Below, in pieces: positions 1-12,700 of a DNA stretch of 64,000 bases (positions are counted from its first letter, which is position 1; each line of letters opens with the position of its first letter). This DNA comes from Trileptium ribeirensis (Eukaryota > Nematoda > Enoplea > Enoplida > Thoracostomopsidae): NCBI GenBank assembly GCA_030248225.1, contig JASANE010029145.1, positions 1-64,000 on the forward strand, read 5' to 3'. Under the pieces are notes generated by a model that had not been told where the DNA came from, did no database searches, and saw only the letters and a list, made by a program, of their open reading frames with translations. The position numbers and the translations under genes were made by a program.

Positions 1-322
1 TGCTTGATTGAGCACTTCATTAACCGATTTAACTTATTTTCTCAACTTTCAACTCAGTTCTTTAATACGGTTCCAATTATACAAAATTATGGGGCCGAGT
101 TTACGGTAATTAAATGTTTGCTTGTATATCTTCAAGTTTAATTACTTGGGTAGGGCTTCTAAAGATAGATGGATATAACTCTTTGCGCTCTCTGTATGAT
201 TTGACAAGCAGCCACACTTTTATGTAACTCGTCCAATGACCTCGTATGTATTACTGTATTCTAGTACTATTGTTTAGTTATTGTAATGAACATAAAATCT
301 AGTTTATCTCATCTCATTTTAG

Positions 323-393
323 TGAACAACGCGTAACTGGTATCTTGGTTTTTCTGTTTATCGGTCAGTTTTCTTACTACAAAGTTCCCTCAG
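323..393 (+). pseudogene. decayed inverted copy of SLC4 exon 14
   Basis: Preceded by catctcattttag, it reads [14 protein letters not shown] on the plus strand, identical at protein level to exon 14 at 642-714. It then diverges through an indel, and the donor is lost (gagtgctaac where the real exon has aaggtaagc). As it is antisense to the gene it cannot be spliced into it. It is the relic of an inverted duplication. Confidence 0.85.
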
Positions 394-641
394 AGTGCTA
401 ACAATGTTTTTGTTTTATATATTTATTTGTATGTAAGTTATGCAAGTTTTTAACTTGAAATAAACTTCTTGCCAATCTTTTAATCCGTGAAAGACAGCAG
501 TATCACGACATTCATGAATTTACAACGCAGGACGTATGGTATACATACACTTGGGAAGCCAGTATACAGGAACGACAATGACTGCGTAATAAAAGTTATG
601 ACGGATTTAGTATAACCAAACCAAAGACTACAATAGCTTAC

Positions 642-714
642 CTTGAGGAACTTTGTCATCAGGACTGACAAACCAATAAACAGAAAAACCAAGATGCCAG
701 TTACGCGTTGTTCA
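642..714 (-). CDS. SLC4: SLC4 exon 14 (EQRVTG helix), inside an inverted repeat
   Basis: One base plus 24 codons, acceptor ctattttag/T and donor AAG/GTAAGC. It encodes [20 protein letters not shown] then KFLK, the membrane helix that precedes FIPMPVLYG in the family. It lies in the right arm of the 1-1123 inverted repeat. The left arm carries a decayed copy of the same exon on the plus strand (323 to about 393). The minus-strand copy has the intact frame and splice sites, so it is the working one. Confidence 0.93.
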
Positions 715-3700
715 CTAAAATAGAGAATGAAATAAACTCAGATTTTATGCGTAAAATCATAAACAATAGTACTAGAATACAGTAATAATCTGAGTACAAG
801 GGTCATTGGACGGCTAGGGATTACCGTGGAATTGTGGCTGCTTGTGGTCAATCATACAGAGAGCGCAAACAAAAAAATATGGTCTATCTTTAGAAGCCCT
901 ACCCAAGCTCAAAATTGGTCAATTTTGAAGATATACAGCGATAATTTTAATACCACTAAACTCGGCCCTAAGAGTTGGTTCATGAAATGCCCATTCCAGC
1001 CATATTTTCATTAGAGAATTTTCGCGAAAAGAAATAATTTTGTATAATTGGAACCGTATTAAAGAACTGAGTTGAAAGTTGAGAAAATGAGTTAAATCGG
1101 TTAATGATCAAAGTGCTCGATCGCAAACCTGAACATAAGGAGTTCTTGGAGGTTTTAAAAATCCATATCAGTTTTTGGAGTTTTTCAAAAATTTGGGACT
1201 TTTTAAAAAATTGGGGTTTTCGAACTTTTGTTGTTCCTTTCGAATTATAAATCTAAAAATTATTGTGAAGAAATTACCCCATAGCTTTGGATTTAGGCTG
1301 AGTCAGTTGGAAACGCTTCCCTTTATCAGGGTTGCAAACAGAGAAAAGTAAGAGATAACACGATATATTGACAGTGACGGAAAACCGACAAATTTGATAC
1401 CAAAACGGGAAAATAAGAAAGCGGAAGAAAAACTGGAAAAGTAGCAGTCGAAAAATTGTGGCAGCCCTGCTTTATAAATGTCCCAAAACGTAATGTGGCT
1501 GTTGTTTTAATACTCAACTGTGCTCATTATCACATGCTTGTTGATTGCTTAATAATTACGTGCCGAAATATTACTAATAACTCGCAAGCGAGGGTTAAAG
1601 GAGCCGAGCGTGGTTTCATCAAGTGGTACTTTTGTAAAATCACCTATTAACAGTCTTTGTGTTCGATGTATATAGTACATTAAAACCTCTGTAACCCTGA
1701 ACACATTTCAACCCTGAAACCTCGCCTAAACCAATCGAAAACAACTGAAAACTCACCAAGTATTCGTGCTAGGCTCTAAATAGCTGAACGATGGTATTCA
1801 GAATGCCTAAAACCTGTATAGACTTCTTTCCGCACTGTACGCAATTCATAACCATACTACTGAAGAATATTCTGGCAATCCGATTCATTGACTATAAACC
1901 CATTGAAACTAACTGAAACGGCAAAGAAATATATGTGATAGTCTGTACATAACCAAACCATCGTATATAGTACATTATAGCCTCTGTAACCCTGAACTCA
2001 TTTCAACTCTGAAACCTCGCCTAAACCAATCGAAAACAACTGAAACTTCACCAAGTATTCGCGCTAGGCTCTAAATACCTGAACGATGGTATTCAGCATG
2101 CCTAAAACCTGTATAGACTTCTTTCCGCACTGTACGCAATTCATAACCAAACTACTGCAGAATATTCTGGCAATCCGGTTCATTGACTATAAAACGTAAA
2201 GACTTCTTTCCGCACTGTACGCAATTCATAACCAAACTACTGAAGAATATTCTGGCAATCTGGTTCATTGACTATAAACCCATTGAAACCAACAGAAACG
2301 GCGAAGAAATATTCGTGATAGACTGTACATAACCAAACCATCGTATTCAGCGAAAAACCTCTATATAGGTCATTCTTGACGCCCAGCAAGCAACAGATAA
2401 CCAAAGAAATGAAAACTCACTACATTTTGTAAATCGGGATCGGCGATCGTAAAAAATTTTGGAACCCTTCGCAAAGGTATAATATAGTCAAGTTGGACTA
2501 TAAATATAAAATCATCGCATTCAGCATGCTTCATGACCTAATAGATATTCGTTGCCAGGTAAAAACACACAACATCATGCCGAAATTTGAAAACCCACTA
2601 TTTTTGATTAATGGTCGATGAGACATATTGGGACCAACAGCGACCCAGGGAGTAATTCCACCAAAATCGTGGTCACAATATTGTAGATCTCGATGAGCAG
2701 ATTCGGGATTGTTGTCTCGCGTTTTCGATACGAATCCTGTGTCCTGAGAAAAAGATATTTTTGTCATTTTGGATCCGAAAATGGGGTCGAAGTTGTTCGG
2801 TTCAGCTAAAGGACACACCCTCGTCATTTTTGATATCGAATAAAAATTTGTTGAAATCCATCCACTCGAAAAGAGTTATACTTGACAGAAGAAATAAACA
2901 GAAATTTTTAAGATTTTCCAGCTATCATCCGCTGTGAAAACTCCAGTCGCTTCGTTCGCTCCGTTTCCACAATACACTTGGGTATTAGCAAGATTTTGCT
3001 TTGGTAACCATTGTTAATATGCAAACTAATGCATTTGGGTACTGCATATATTTTGAGTACTGGTTTACCATGATAACGAAATGCTGCATTTAAAAGATAA
3101 GTTTCTGGAAGAAACTTCAGTAATCAGCGGACATATACACTCTACGCTAGGACTCGACCTAGAAGCGAAATTAATACAAGGACCGTGGTAGAGTTGGAAG
3201 TTTCGAAAATGTATCTTCCGACTCGTACTGACGACAAAATTATTACTTAGATTCTGACTTTTGGTCCAAATCTCCGCAAAATTGCCGGGCGATAGTCCAG
3301 CTCGAGTTTATTACATACATGTTGCGTTGACCTCGGACCGCATACTTCTGCGTTTGTTTTGTTTTCGTATTTTTGTCAATTATCGAATTTTTAATTGTTT
3401 CGTGCCTTATCACACAATCTAGTGTGCGACTTTTCAACGAAAATATGATTAACTAAGCGGCGAGAGCGAAGGATTATAAATGATTAAAGTTTAAGTGAAG
3501 GCCAACTGTGCGCGGCGATACCCGTACTAGAGGGAGAGCAGAAGTTCGGCGGTGGCCAACGACTGCTTCGCGGGAAGGAGTTGGAGAGCAAAAATCATAA
3601 GGTGGGTCATGAACCAGGGAGTGTCGTCTTACAAACCGCTGGTGTCCAATCACGAATTGACGTGAGGCCAAATGGCGGGCAGTTTCCTCGAAAAGTCAAA

Positions 3701-6700
3701 TGAACAAATTCAGGGCATATTATTATTATGTAAACATTGTGGTTTTTCGATTTTTTGGCCAAAATGTAAACATTAGTTCGAAATAAGAAATAACTGCTTT
3801 GCTGTGTTCTCGTGTGTGGTGTGACGATACGTGATGAATCCAGCGAGGTTGAAGCCCCAAAAGCTAGAATGCTGAAGTCTAGAATGCTTTACTTAAAATA
3901 AATCTGCATAGGGTTCTAATAAAAGAAAAAATGCGTGGCCGAGAAGAGCGAGGTCGTGTTCTACATATCTTTGCCTAAACTTAAGATTTCTAGGCAGTAG
4001 AAATGCACATATTTTATAAGTTTATTTGGATTAGCAGCTGGATGTTTCAAAAAATCTTTGGTCGTTTAAAGAAATGTGGGCTTTCGCCAGGTAATAAGAA
4101 AAAATCCAGAGATTTTGTGCCCATTTTACAGTGTCCCAAATGTCAAAAAGATAATATCTGGAGGAAAACAAACAGCATCTAGACAATAATTGTTGATTTG
4201 TGGTTGCAGGCATGCTGTCTAATGCGTGAGTAAACTTAACGGTTCGTGTATCCTCACTTTATTGCTAGGTTGTTTACCCCCTTGGGTGCTCCAGCACCTC
4301 ATCGGATAAATTCGCAGCATACTCCAAATTTAATGACTAATATTGCATAGAAAACTCACCTTTAAGTATATATTCATATTAACATTGTTTCAGTGTCAAC
4401 AAATTCAGCAGTTTCCGCACAACATGTTTAGGTGTTGTTGGCATATAAATTTGCCACAAACGCTACAACGTGTCTTCGCCTCTTGTTCACGGCTTCTTGG
4501 ACAGTCGGAACAGCGACCTTGCTTAGGTTTAACAGTGACGACTCGAGTTTCAGTATGTCCAGATATTTCGCGCACAGATTTAACATTTAGCGGTTGCATG
4601 GCCTGTCTAATTGTTTGACAGAGGCCTGTAAGCTTCACTCGGCGAGAAGCGAAAGGCAAAATCAGCTTATACGCAAGCTCTTTTTTGAAGCTATATTGAT
4701 CTTTTTTCATCCATATGCATAGCAAACAGTACTGTGGCGTCACAAATAGAGAAACAAATGCTGTATGACCATCTTCTGAATTTTCTTTCGCTGCTAAAGA
4801 CACGGTCCAGTTTATCTGAATTGTCTACACCGCTTCTTGTTTCGTTGTAAGCAACCATGACGTCAGGCTTCTGTTCAGGTGGGGTATACTTTTCAAACGT
4901 ATGCAATGTTGACAACAGAAGAACGGGTTTATGCCCTTTGTCCCAAAATCAACAAAGCGTGCAATGATCACTGTAGAAATTTTAGTTGTATGAAAGAGAT
5001 GCTGGGGGTATTTCTCTTTTGTTAGAGCGCAAAGTCCCCAAACAGTAGTATTGGCTTTAAATAGTCTGTCTGACAGTGAAAAAATACTGTACTGTCTGTA
5101 CTGGTGAAAAAATTATCGCACGTAATATTTCTTCCAGCCTCTAGATATTTTTTCCCAGGTTCATTACATTTTGTCTCCGAATGAGTCGAAATGATCTTGA
5201 GGCAGTGTGTTCTTACCAATACAAACAACACATTTCAGTGGCACAGAATTTTTTCTCAGTAATCCAGAATACTTTTATACCGAACTCGCCACGTTTGGAA
5301 TGCAGGTATAGTTTGAACGACACTCGTCCATGGAATTCTACTAGCATCTTATCAACCGTAAGAAATGCGTCAGGTGAGTACACAGAGAGACAAGCTGTTC
5401 GTTCAATTTGTCCACAACAAATAGAATTGCAGGTTTGTCGCTGTGGTCGCGCCGTAATGGATCATCGAAACGCAGAACTGCTTTCAGTTGAGTAAACCGC
5501 TTGTAACTCATGACTGCACGAAACGCAGGATGGCCATCTCGTTCGCTCCACCTCTTTAGCTCTTCTATGATGGGCTTTGAATGCGCCGGCTAAAAAATGC
5601 AATCCAAGAAATGCCTCCACTTCATAAGCATCCATCTAGTGCCACGGAATGCTGGACGATGCAGCTTGTCGTCGGCCTTGCAAATTTGTGTAGACAACTG
5701 TATGGTCGAGGATCTTTTGAAAATCAGCAATAAAAGCTTCTCTCCTGGAGGTCGGATTTAATCCTACTTTGAAACCCTGGCGGGCACGAAATATATTACG
5801 CGCAGGCTGTCGGCCAGCCACAGAACGAGTTGTATACCAACGCATCAAGCTTTTGGAAACAAGAGATGGGTCGGAAACGTCTTCCTCGTCATCAACGCCT
5901 TCTGCATGTTCAACATTACCGTCGATCGAAAATACGCAGTCTTCACTTAACTCTTCATCTTCATATTCTAAATTTCGGTCGGCAACAAGTTCTACGTGGA
6001 TCATGGTTCTTGAACAGCCTGCACGTCGTCATGCTCGATATTTTCAAACTAGTTTTATCATTCCGAGTCTGAGTCCAAGGCATAACTAACAGCTTGTTCA
6101 AGAGTCATTCGTTTCGAATGAGACACCATTGCACAATTTTAGAAATTTTACACGATACATAATATTATTAGAGGAAATTTTATTTAATTTGATACAGCGA
6201 CTCTTGCATATAGCATCATCTGTAAAAAAGAGAAAATCGTAGTGCCGTTATTTCAACTATAGACCTTAGCTATTATAAGCGTATCTTGGTTAGACATTAC
6301 GGTTACAGTTTCACCTTAGCTTAGGGTATACTATATCACAGCATACGTATAAAACAAAGCCAACACATAAAAATACGTGCCATTAGAGGGTAGGGGCGTA
6401 AGACCCACCCTCAGGGACAAAAACCCATCTTGTGTAACTCCCATCCGTAGAGGAATATAAATCCGTAGGCGAAAATATACAGCCGTCGAGCAAAAATGAT
6501 AAAAGATCCTCACCATCGACTCCCCCAGCAAGACATGTTTGGATGGCCAAGAGGTTGCCCAGCTGGGATGCCCCCCGGAGGGACCATTTACCTTCCCTTT
6601 GGCAAGGCGATCCACCGGAATGTATGACAAAAATAACGAACTATCTATTATTACAACGCACACGGACGCAAAATCTAATTCTGATAACTATCAAAGCACG

Positions 6701-9700
6701 CAAGGTTATGTGGCCAAAAATGCTCTATGATACCTTGGGACGCCAATCAAAAAAGTGACCTCGCGACCTAGTAATTGATGACTCAGTTCCATTACCGCTA
6801 TAGCATTCACCTACTTTCAACCATGTTAACTTTTGGTGATAAAATACAGCAGAAAATATATGAGGTGCCTGAGCACCCCAACGGTACAGTGCAAATGACA
6901 CCCTACACAAAAATATAAGCATTATGACTCGCGCTTCATGATAAACTAATTACAACGTCAGAAAAAGTCCTGTGATTGAAGACGAATCAGTTGCGTTGAT
7001 ATAGTAGCAGTGCTGCGAATGTGCATGGGGTTCCTACGCGCCACAAGGGTATTGACGGTTAGTAACATCATTTTTACAGCATGTATTGTTGCCAAAAGCC
7101 TTAAAAAACGATTCCGGTTCATGTTAGACAAAAACACAAAATACTGCTCAAAATAGTTTTACGCTGGGTTTAAACAAACTTTTGGCCTTTTCCAACCTAC
7201 AGAAAGATTTTATCGATGCCTGCAACCACCATGTTTCGTTATTTTTTATTCGAGAAAAGATTTACATTAACAGTGATTAATAATTATGCAAACCTTTCTT
7301 TTAATTAATTTATATTGCTCGCCATTAATGCTTACATACATGTATCTTTGGAAAACAATAATACATAAGTTCCCGTGATATAATGCTAAATGTTAAATTT
7401 AGTAACATTTTCAAACGCCACCTTGGAAGTTCCCTAAACATTATATAACCGGGTAACAAAAAATCATTATATAAGTAATAAGTATAAAAATTATGGCAAA
7501 AAATTAGTGTGCACATTCGTGTTCAGATCAACTTCATCGATTTGGTGAAAAAATATCCGGAACCAACTACCTACCGTACACCGATAAAAGTCGGTACTTC
7601 GCCAGGCGCTTTACATTCCGACTCAACCCGCAAGCTATTGACGTGTGTAATTGAAAGAACCGTGGCAGCGACGTAGTACGGTAGTCCAAGTAGCGAACAT
7701 ATCGCAATCAGTATTCTAAAAATTTAACAGTCATTAACACACTGGAAACGCAACAAGTGTTACAGTGTATAAAACCAGCTATACCATCGAGTTTCTCTCA
7801 AAACCACATTTTATCACCAGTAAACACGGTATCTATAACTTTAAATAACAGATGGAGCATTAAAACTTCTACCTTGCATAATGTATTATAATATTACATA
7901 GCTTTATTTATTGACAGTACAGTACTCGCCTTAATTTACACCACTCCTCGCAGTGCTAACAACTTGCCTATGAAAAAATCAAATTATATAATTTTGCTCG
8001 TTGTTTGCTCGTAAGGCGACAGTCAACTGTGGTGACTGTACAGTACTCATATCTCGTAATAATTTACTGCAATTTCATTTGTATAATCAATTTTGATACA
8101 TTGCTACGATACTACGGTTTTGTGAAATATTGACATATTTATCCCACTTCAAATCGTTTGCAACAACAAAAAGATACTAAAAACATCGTAAAATTTCAAT
8201 AATATGTTACGAACGCTGAATCAGGACAACTAAGATTTTAAGGCGTGTATGCTAAGTATTATGGCTTGGCCGATATTGAAAAATGCCGATAACCGATATT
8301 ATAATGCCGACACCGACATTCCACAACATGTATCAGGGAATATCCTTAACTGGAACCAGCACCCGGAACCGTTCATTTAAATTGGAACTGGAACCTATCT
8401 ACATATATAAACGAAATCAACATGAATGAAGAAAAAAGGTCCTGTGGGTTGTGTTAAAACCAATCTGTACGTTGAACTTAATATATTGCTGCGAATGATA
8501 TGGGTCATTTCACGAAACCATGTAGTTTTGAAACACCACTTTTTCAAGCAATGAAACGTTTTCGTATAAACAGTGTCTAGACCCTTCCGACATATAAGCC
8601 CTGAATTTTTCGAATATCGATGTCTCTATACAAAACGAGCTACCTGAAACCTGCTACAGGGGTCGCAAAGTGTACTCCTGGGGGTCAAATTTTAATCCGA
8701 AATAAGTCATTATTCTGTAGTGTAACGCATTGATATGTGAACCATGGTCTGCTTGTATGCAAGTCGGACCAAAAGATTCACGGTCAAGCCATTTAGAGGA
8801 CTTGCGACCTAAAATTGGTGCAGCTAGGACCCTTTTATGGTTAAAAATCGAACAATTTACAATAAGCCTGTCGCAGAAGTTTTTCTAGCGCAATGGAGAC
8901 AGCACCTACTGATACCATTTTATGCTCACCAAACAAACATGAGTGGGGAATATCCGACAAAAAATTTCAAGCAGATCCTTAGGCCTTGTAAAAATTGGCA
9001 CCCCGATATGTGTTAGTCGGGGGGCTACACCAGAGGTTGGGGGGCTACACTTCATGTCGGGGGCTACACTTCAGGTCGGGGGGCTACACCTTCCTACAAC
9101 ATACATTGCCTGAAACCTTGTCTACTTCTAGAGATTCTAGATTTATTTTAACACGCTTCTGCTGTAAAACAAACACAGTTCATGTAAGATTAGCTTACAT
9201 TTAGGTGGTGATATCAAGGACAGTAGTGCGAAAAAATTTTTAATACATGGGTCGGTTCTAGTGGGGCGTTACTATGTTTCTATCCGGCCTATTGTAAGAC
9301 TGTGCGCTAAATTTGGCTTTTTTAAATTTAATTTTCGTCAGCTAGGGGGCTACATTTTGCATACCCCATTTTTGGCACTTTATGACCTTCGACCACATAA
9401 TCAATTAACACATGGACAGACGCTGATATTCTTTTTTAATAACACCTGTACTGATTACGATTACCGTTATATAGCATTTTTGGCGCTAGTACACTTTGAC
9501 GTTATTTAAAAGAGTATGCAAGCTGCCATACTTGACCTTGGTCGGGGGGGGGGGGTGGCTACATTGCATAAAAAAATTTTTCGGAAGCTTGACGTCAGCT
9601 TCAGTGTCGATGCTCACCCCCAAGTTTTTGCGAAAAATTAGCAAATACCAAAGGATCACACTGAAATGAAAAGCACATATATATGTATAACGTGCTAGCA

Positions 9701-12700
9701 ATACGGCGAACGTTTATAGTGGGACATGAGTTTTTGCTTCATTTGGCCAACCCGGTTTGAAGGCCCCTGGCTCCTGCTATGTTAGGGGTACAGAGGTCCA
9801 CCATACCTCATTATGACCGTCGGACTTGCTATTACTAGTAACTCTATCGAGATTGCAGAACGTAGTGAAGCATAGGTGCATCTACACCTTTTGTGTGACA
9901 GCCAATCAGCTCCCGATAGCATACGTTGATATGTTATATGGATATCACACAAGTTAGAACAAAACTAACACCGACCATAAGTTTTCCATGCCTATAAACC
10001 CCCAAGTGCAAGCTATCAGCCTCCCAGGACGTAACAGTAAAATTAAGAATATTTTAGGTTGATGAGCCATAAGGGTGCCATACCCCCGTACCCATAGACC
10101 CATGGATAGCAGAGAAAAATCAACACCAGCAATGAATTTGCTATGCCCGAAAACCCCCAAGTAAGACTTTTCAACCGCCCAGGAGGTCAGAACAATTTTC
10201 GAATTTTGGATCTAGGAACCATGAGGGTGCCATACCACACCCCACGAACCGGTGCCTTAATCTAAAAGCAAAAAAGAGTCATCGGCATTCGTCATTTTGC
10301 TATGAAATAAAACCAACCAAAAAATCGAAAATTAAGACAAAAATAACCTTGCTTCCGTGAAGGCTACTAAAATGAGGTGAAAAATCTCATTTTGACCTCT
10401 GACACCGAAACTTGGGGGCACCATACCCCTAAATCATGGATCACAGAACAAAACCAATACCGGCAATGAGTTTCCCATGCCTGAAAACCCCCAAGTGAAA
10501 CTTTTCAGCCTCCCAGGACGTCAGAACAAATTTTTGAAAATTTTGGGTCGCGGAACCATTGGGGCGCCATACCCCCTACCTCAAACCCCATAAATCTACA
10601 ACCGGAGCCTTAATCGAAAAACAAAAAAGAGGCATCGGCATTTATCATTTTACTAGCAAATAAAAATTCCAGAGAAAAAAATTCGAAAGTCGAGATAAAA
10701 CTAACTTTGCTTCCGTGAAGTGTACTAAAATGGGTCCAAAAAACCCACATTTTGACCCCTGACCCCGGAACCAGAACCCAAATCAAAACCGCTCGGGTAA
10801 ATCGACAATGCCGGTTCGAATAAGCCCAAGATCATGAAAATCGGTTCAGGCGTTCTCGAGTTATGGCCGATCATACACACAGACGCAATTTAAAAGATTT
10901 CACCCCTGCAAGACACAATCTTCACTACGTTTCACAACGTTCTGACTACATCTCACAGCGACATTAAATTTCCTTCCAAAAGACTGGTGGTATGGGCCAA
11001 AAAGTGCCGAACTAGCCCCCCCCCGACTAAAATGATACGGTTTCGTGAAATGATCCATGGCCTTGAAGTGGCTGAGGAAGCTAAAAATGATTTATCTATT
11101 GGGATGGTGTGTGCCTAGTGTTGCGGCCCGCCACCGCGGCTCAGGTGCCTTCCATTTTAACATTATATGATATGAATGGAGTGTAGGCAGGGGCAAATTC
11201 CACCTTTTGACATCGCCTAAAATTACTAGACATGCATAACGATTGCACTAGGTTATTCAGAGGAAACTGGAAATTACTGTTTTGTCCTGTTATGATATAA
11301 AATCTCTCAAGCTTCGACTTTCTGAACAGATGTGTTGTGAATGAGACAAGTTGCTATAATACTCCACGTATTTTTAACAATAAATAAAAGCAGTTCCTTA
11401 TGCATGAGTCCACTTTAGGTGCGTACATTGTGGTTGTTGTTTCGTCAAAACTACGACCTGAATCTTTCGTGTTCACATTTCTGCTATCGGTATTCACATT
11501 TTATTGAACGTGAACAAGGGCTTTGTGATGTACGAACTGAATTTGCGTTCGCGGACATTTCTCAATTTTGCATGATTGTCCGCGTCCATCAAATCACATA
11601 CTGAATCGGGCAGTTATGTTCGAGGTCTATTTGTGTATTATAGTGTACAGAAAAAACGCGACTGGTAATGCTGATTTACTTGTCCGCGTCCAAAAAAAAT
11701 GCGATACTAAATCGAAAAATAGTGACAGCGAACAGTACCTACGTGTTGCGGCATTGCAAATTTTTGTTTTTGTAGATAAGGAAACATCGCGTTTACGATC
11801 GTGATCTGATTTGACAAAAGAACAACCCAGCCGTACGCACCTAAAGTGACTCACGGATTACCAAGAACGCAGTTCCTACGTTTAAGAGATGGTAAGGTTA
11901 CACAGATTCACAAAATTTACACTGGGGGATGCTTGAGGAAATTGTTGAACAAGCTTGCAGTAATGTAAAATACCCAGAATTGTGTGTTGTGTTGCAATGT
12001 TCAACTTTGACGCTTGAGTACTTCCAAGCAATTGTAACTTTATACACTCTGTTATGAGTAATAGGCTGAACTGCTTCAATTTAAACACAACACATTAGTA
12101 TGAATATGTAAAACAACGCCGCAAGCATCCACGTGGCGTTGTTTTCAGGGTGGCCGCCAGTTAGAAACGTGACATTCAGGATTTTTTAGTGTTATCTGGT
12201 ACTAAATTCAGGGTCATAGATACATTTCGGAGCCACTAATACTTTACCCATTCAACCGTATAAAACTTCAGAGGCCAAAGATTTGAGCCTGACAATAGCA
12301 AACATATTTGCTGTACTTACTACCGGGCGCAAACACAAGTTTATGCAAGCAACTGAAAAACAGTACTTGTCTCAGAAGCTTAATCCCAACTGCCACGATG
12401 TTTCATATTACAGAGTTATAAATAAAATCCTACAACAGTGATGCTTCATGTTACAGAGTTTGACTCAGAATCCAACTACAATTATAATACTTTATGTCAC
12501 AGACTAGGAATCACAATGTATATTTATATGAACACTCAAATAGTTGCACGTGCAAACAGTTTGAACACTGTTTGCAAATGATGGACCCAATCATTTACAA
12601 TATGTGATCTAAAATAGATTCTATTCGAACATTTGACATACATGAGGATGAGGAATATCTAAAACTTTATAGTGTCATATTTAATTTGCATTGTTTATCA

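Larger units (their letters stand above)
1..1123. repeat. large imperfect inverted repeat (arms 1-395 and 640-1123)
   Basis: The reverse complement of about 640-1123 closely matches 1-395, from the outer gagcactt.cattaaccgatttaac ends to the inner exon copies. The right arm has an extra piece near 975-1035 and other indels. The spacer (about 396-640) is 245 bp. The left arm may continue past the window edge. A transcript through both arms could form a stem of several hundred bases that includes exon 14. Confidence 0.88.
715..7574. other. intron 13 of the SLC4 gene
   Basis: Holds the right inverted-repeat arm, a 295-bp tandem repeat, unassigned AT-rich sequence (2346-4400) and the piggyBac fossil. 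6130-7574 shows nothing I can identify; a GC-richer patch at 6390-6620 has open frames but no recognisable product. Confidence 0.8.
8501..11057. mobile_element. non-coding DNA element with TGGGTCATTTCACG ends, copy 1
   Basis: Left end TGGGTCATTTCACGAAACCA; the reverse complement of the right end is TGGATCATTTCACGAAACCG. Inside are G runs following GGTC (9535-9553) and a C run before GAC (11016-11027). A short tandem array of about 20 bp (GGGGGGCTACACTTCA.GTC, near 9014-9094) repeats four times. No transposase frame is visible. A second repeat family is nested at 9831-10944. It looks like a non-autonomous cut-and-paste element; the superfamily is unknown. Confidence 0.8.

Noticed and set aside
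826..1014. Plus-strand frame with NHTES and a nearby GLPW string, looking like the SLC4 [15 protein letters not shown] block
   Set aside because: The real block is exon 13 at 7575-7715 with correct phases. This one needs two indels, is on the wrong strand and lies in the inverted-repeat arm.
2531..2827. 98-codon minus-strand frame with [20 protein letters not shown]
   Set aside because: No recognisable family; likely a chance frame in repeated DNA.
6331..6663. Minus-strand frame with [11 protein letters not shown] resembling the LINE RNase H end [10 protein letters not shown]
   Set aside because: Only six or seven residues agree and no flanking RNase H or zinc-knuckle motif follows.
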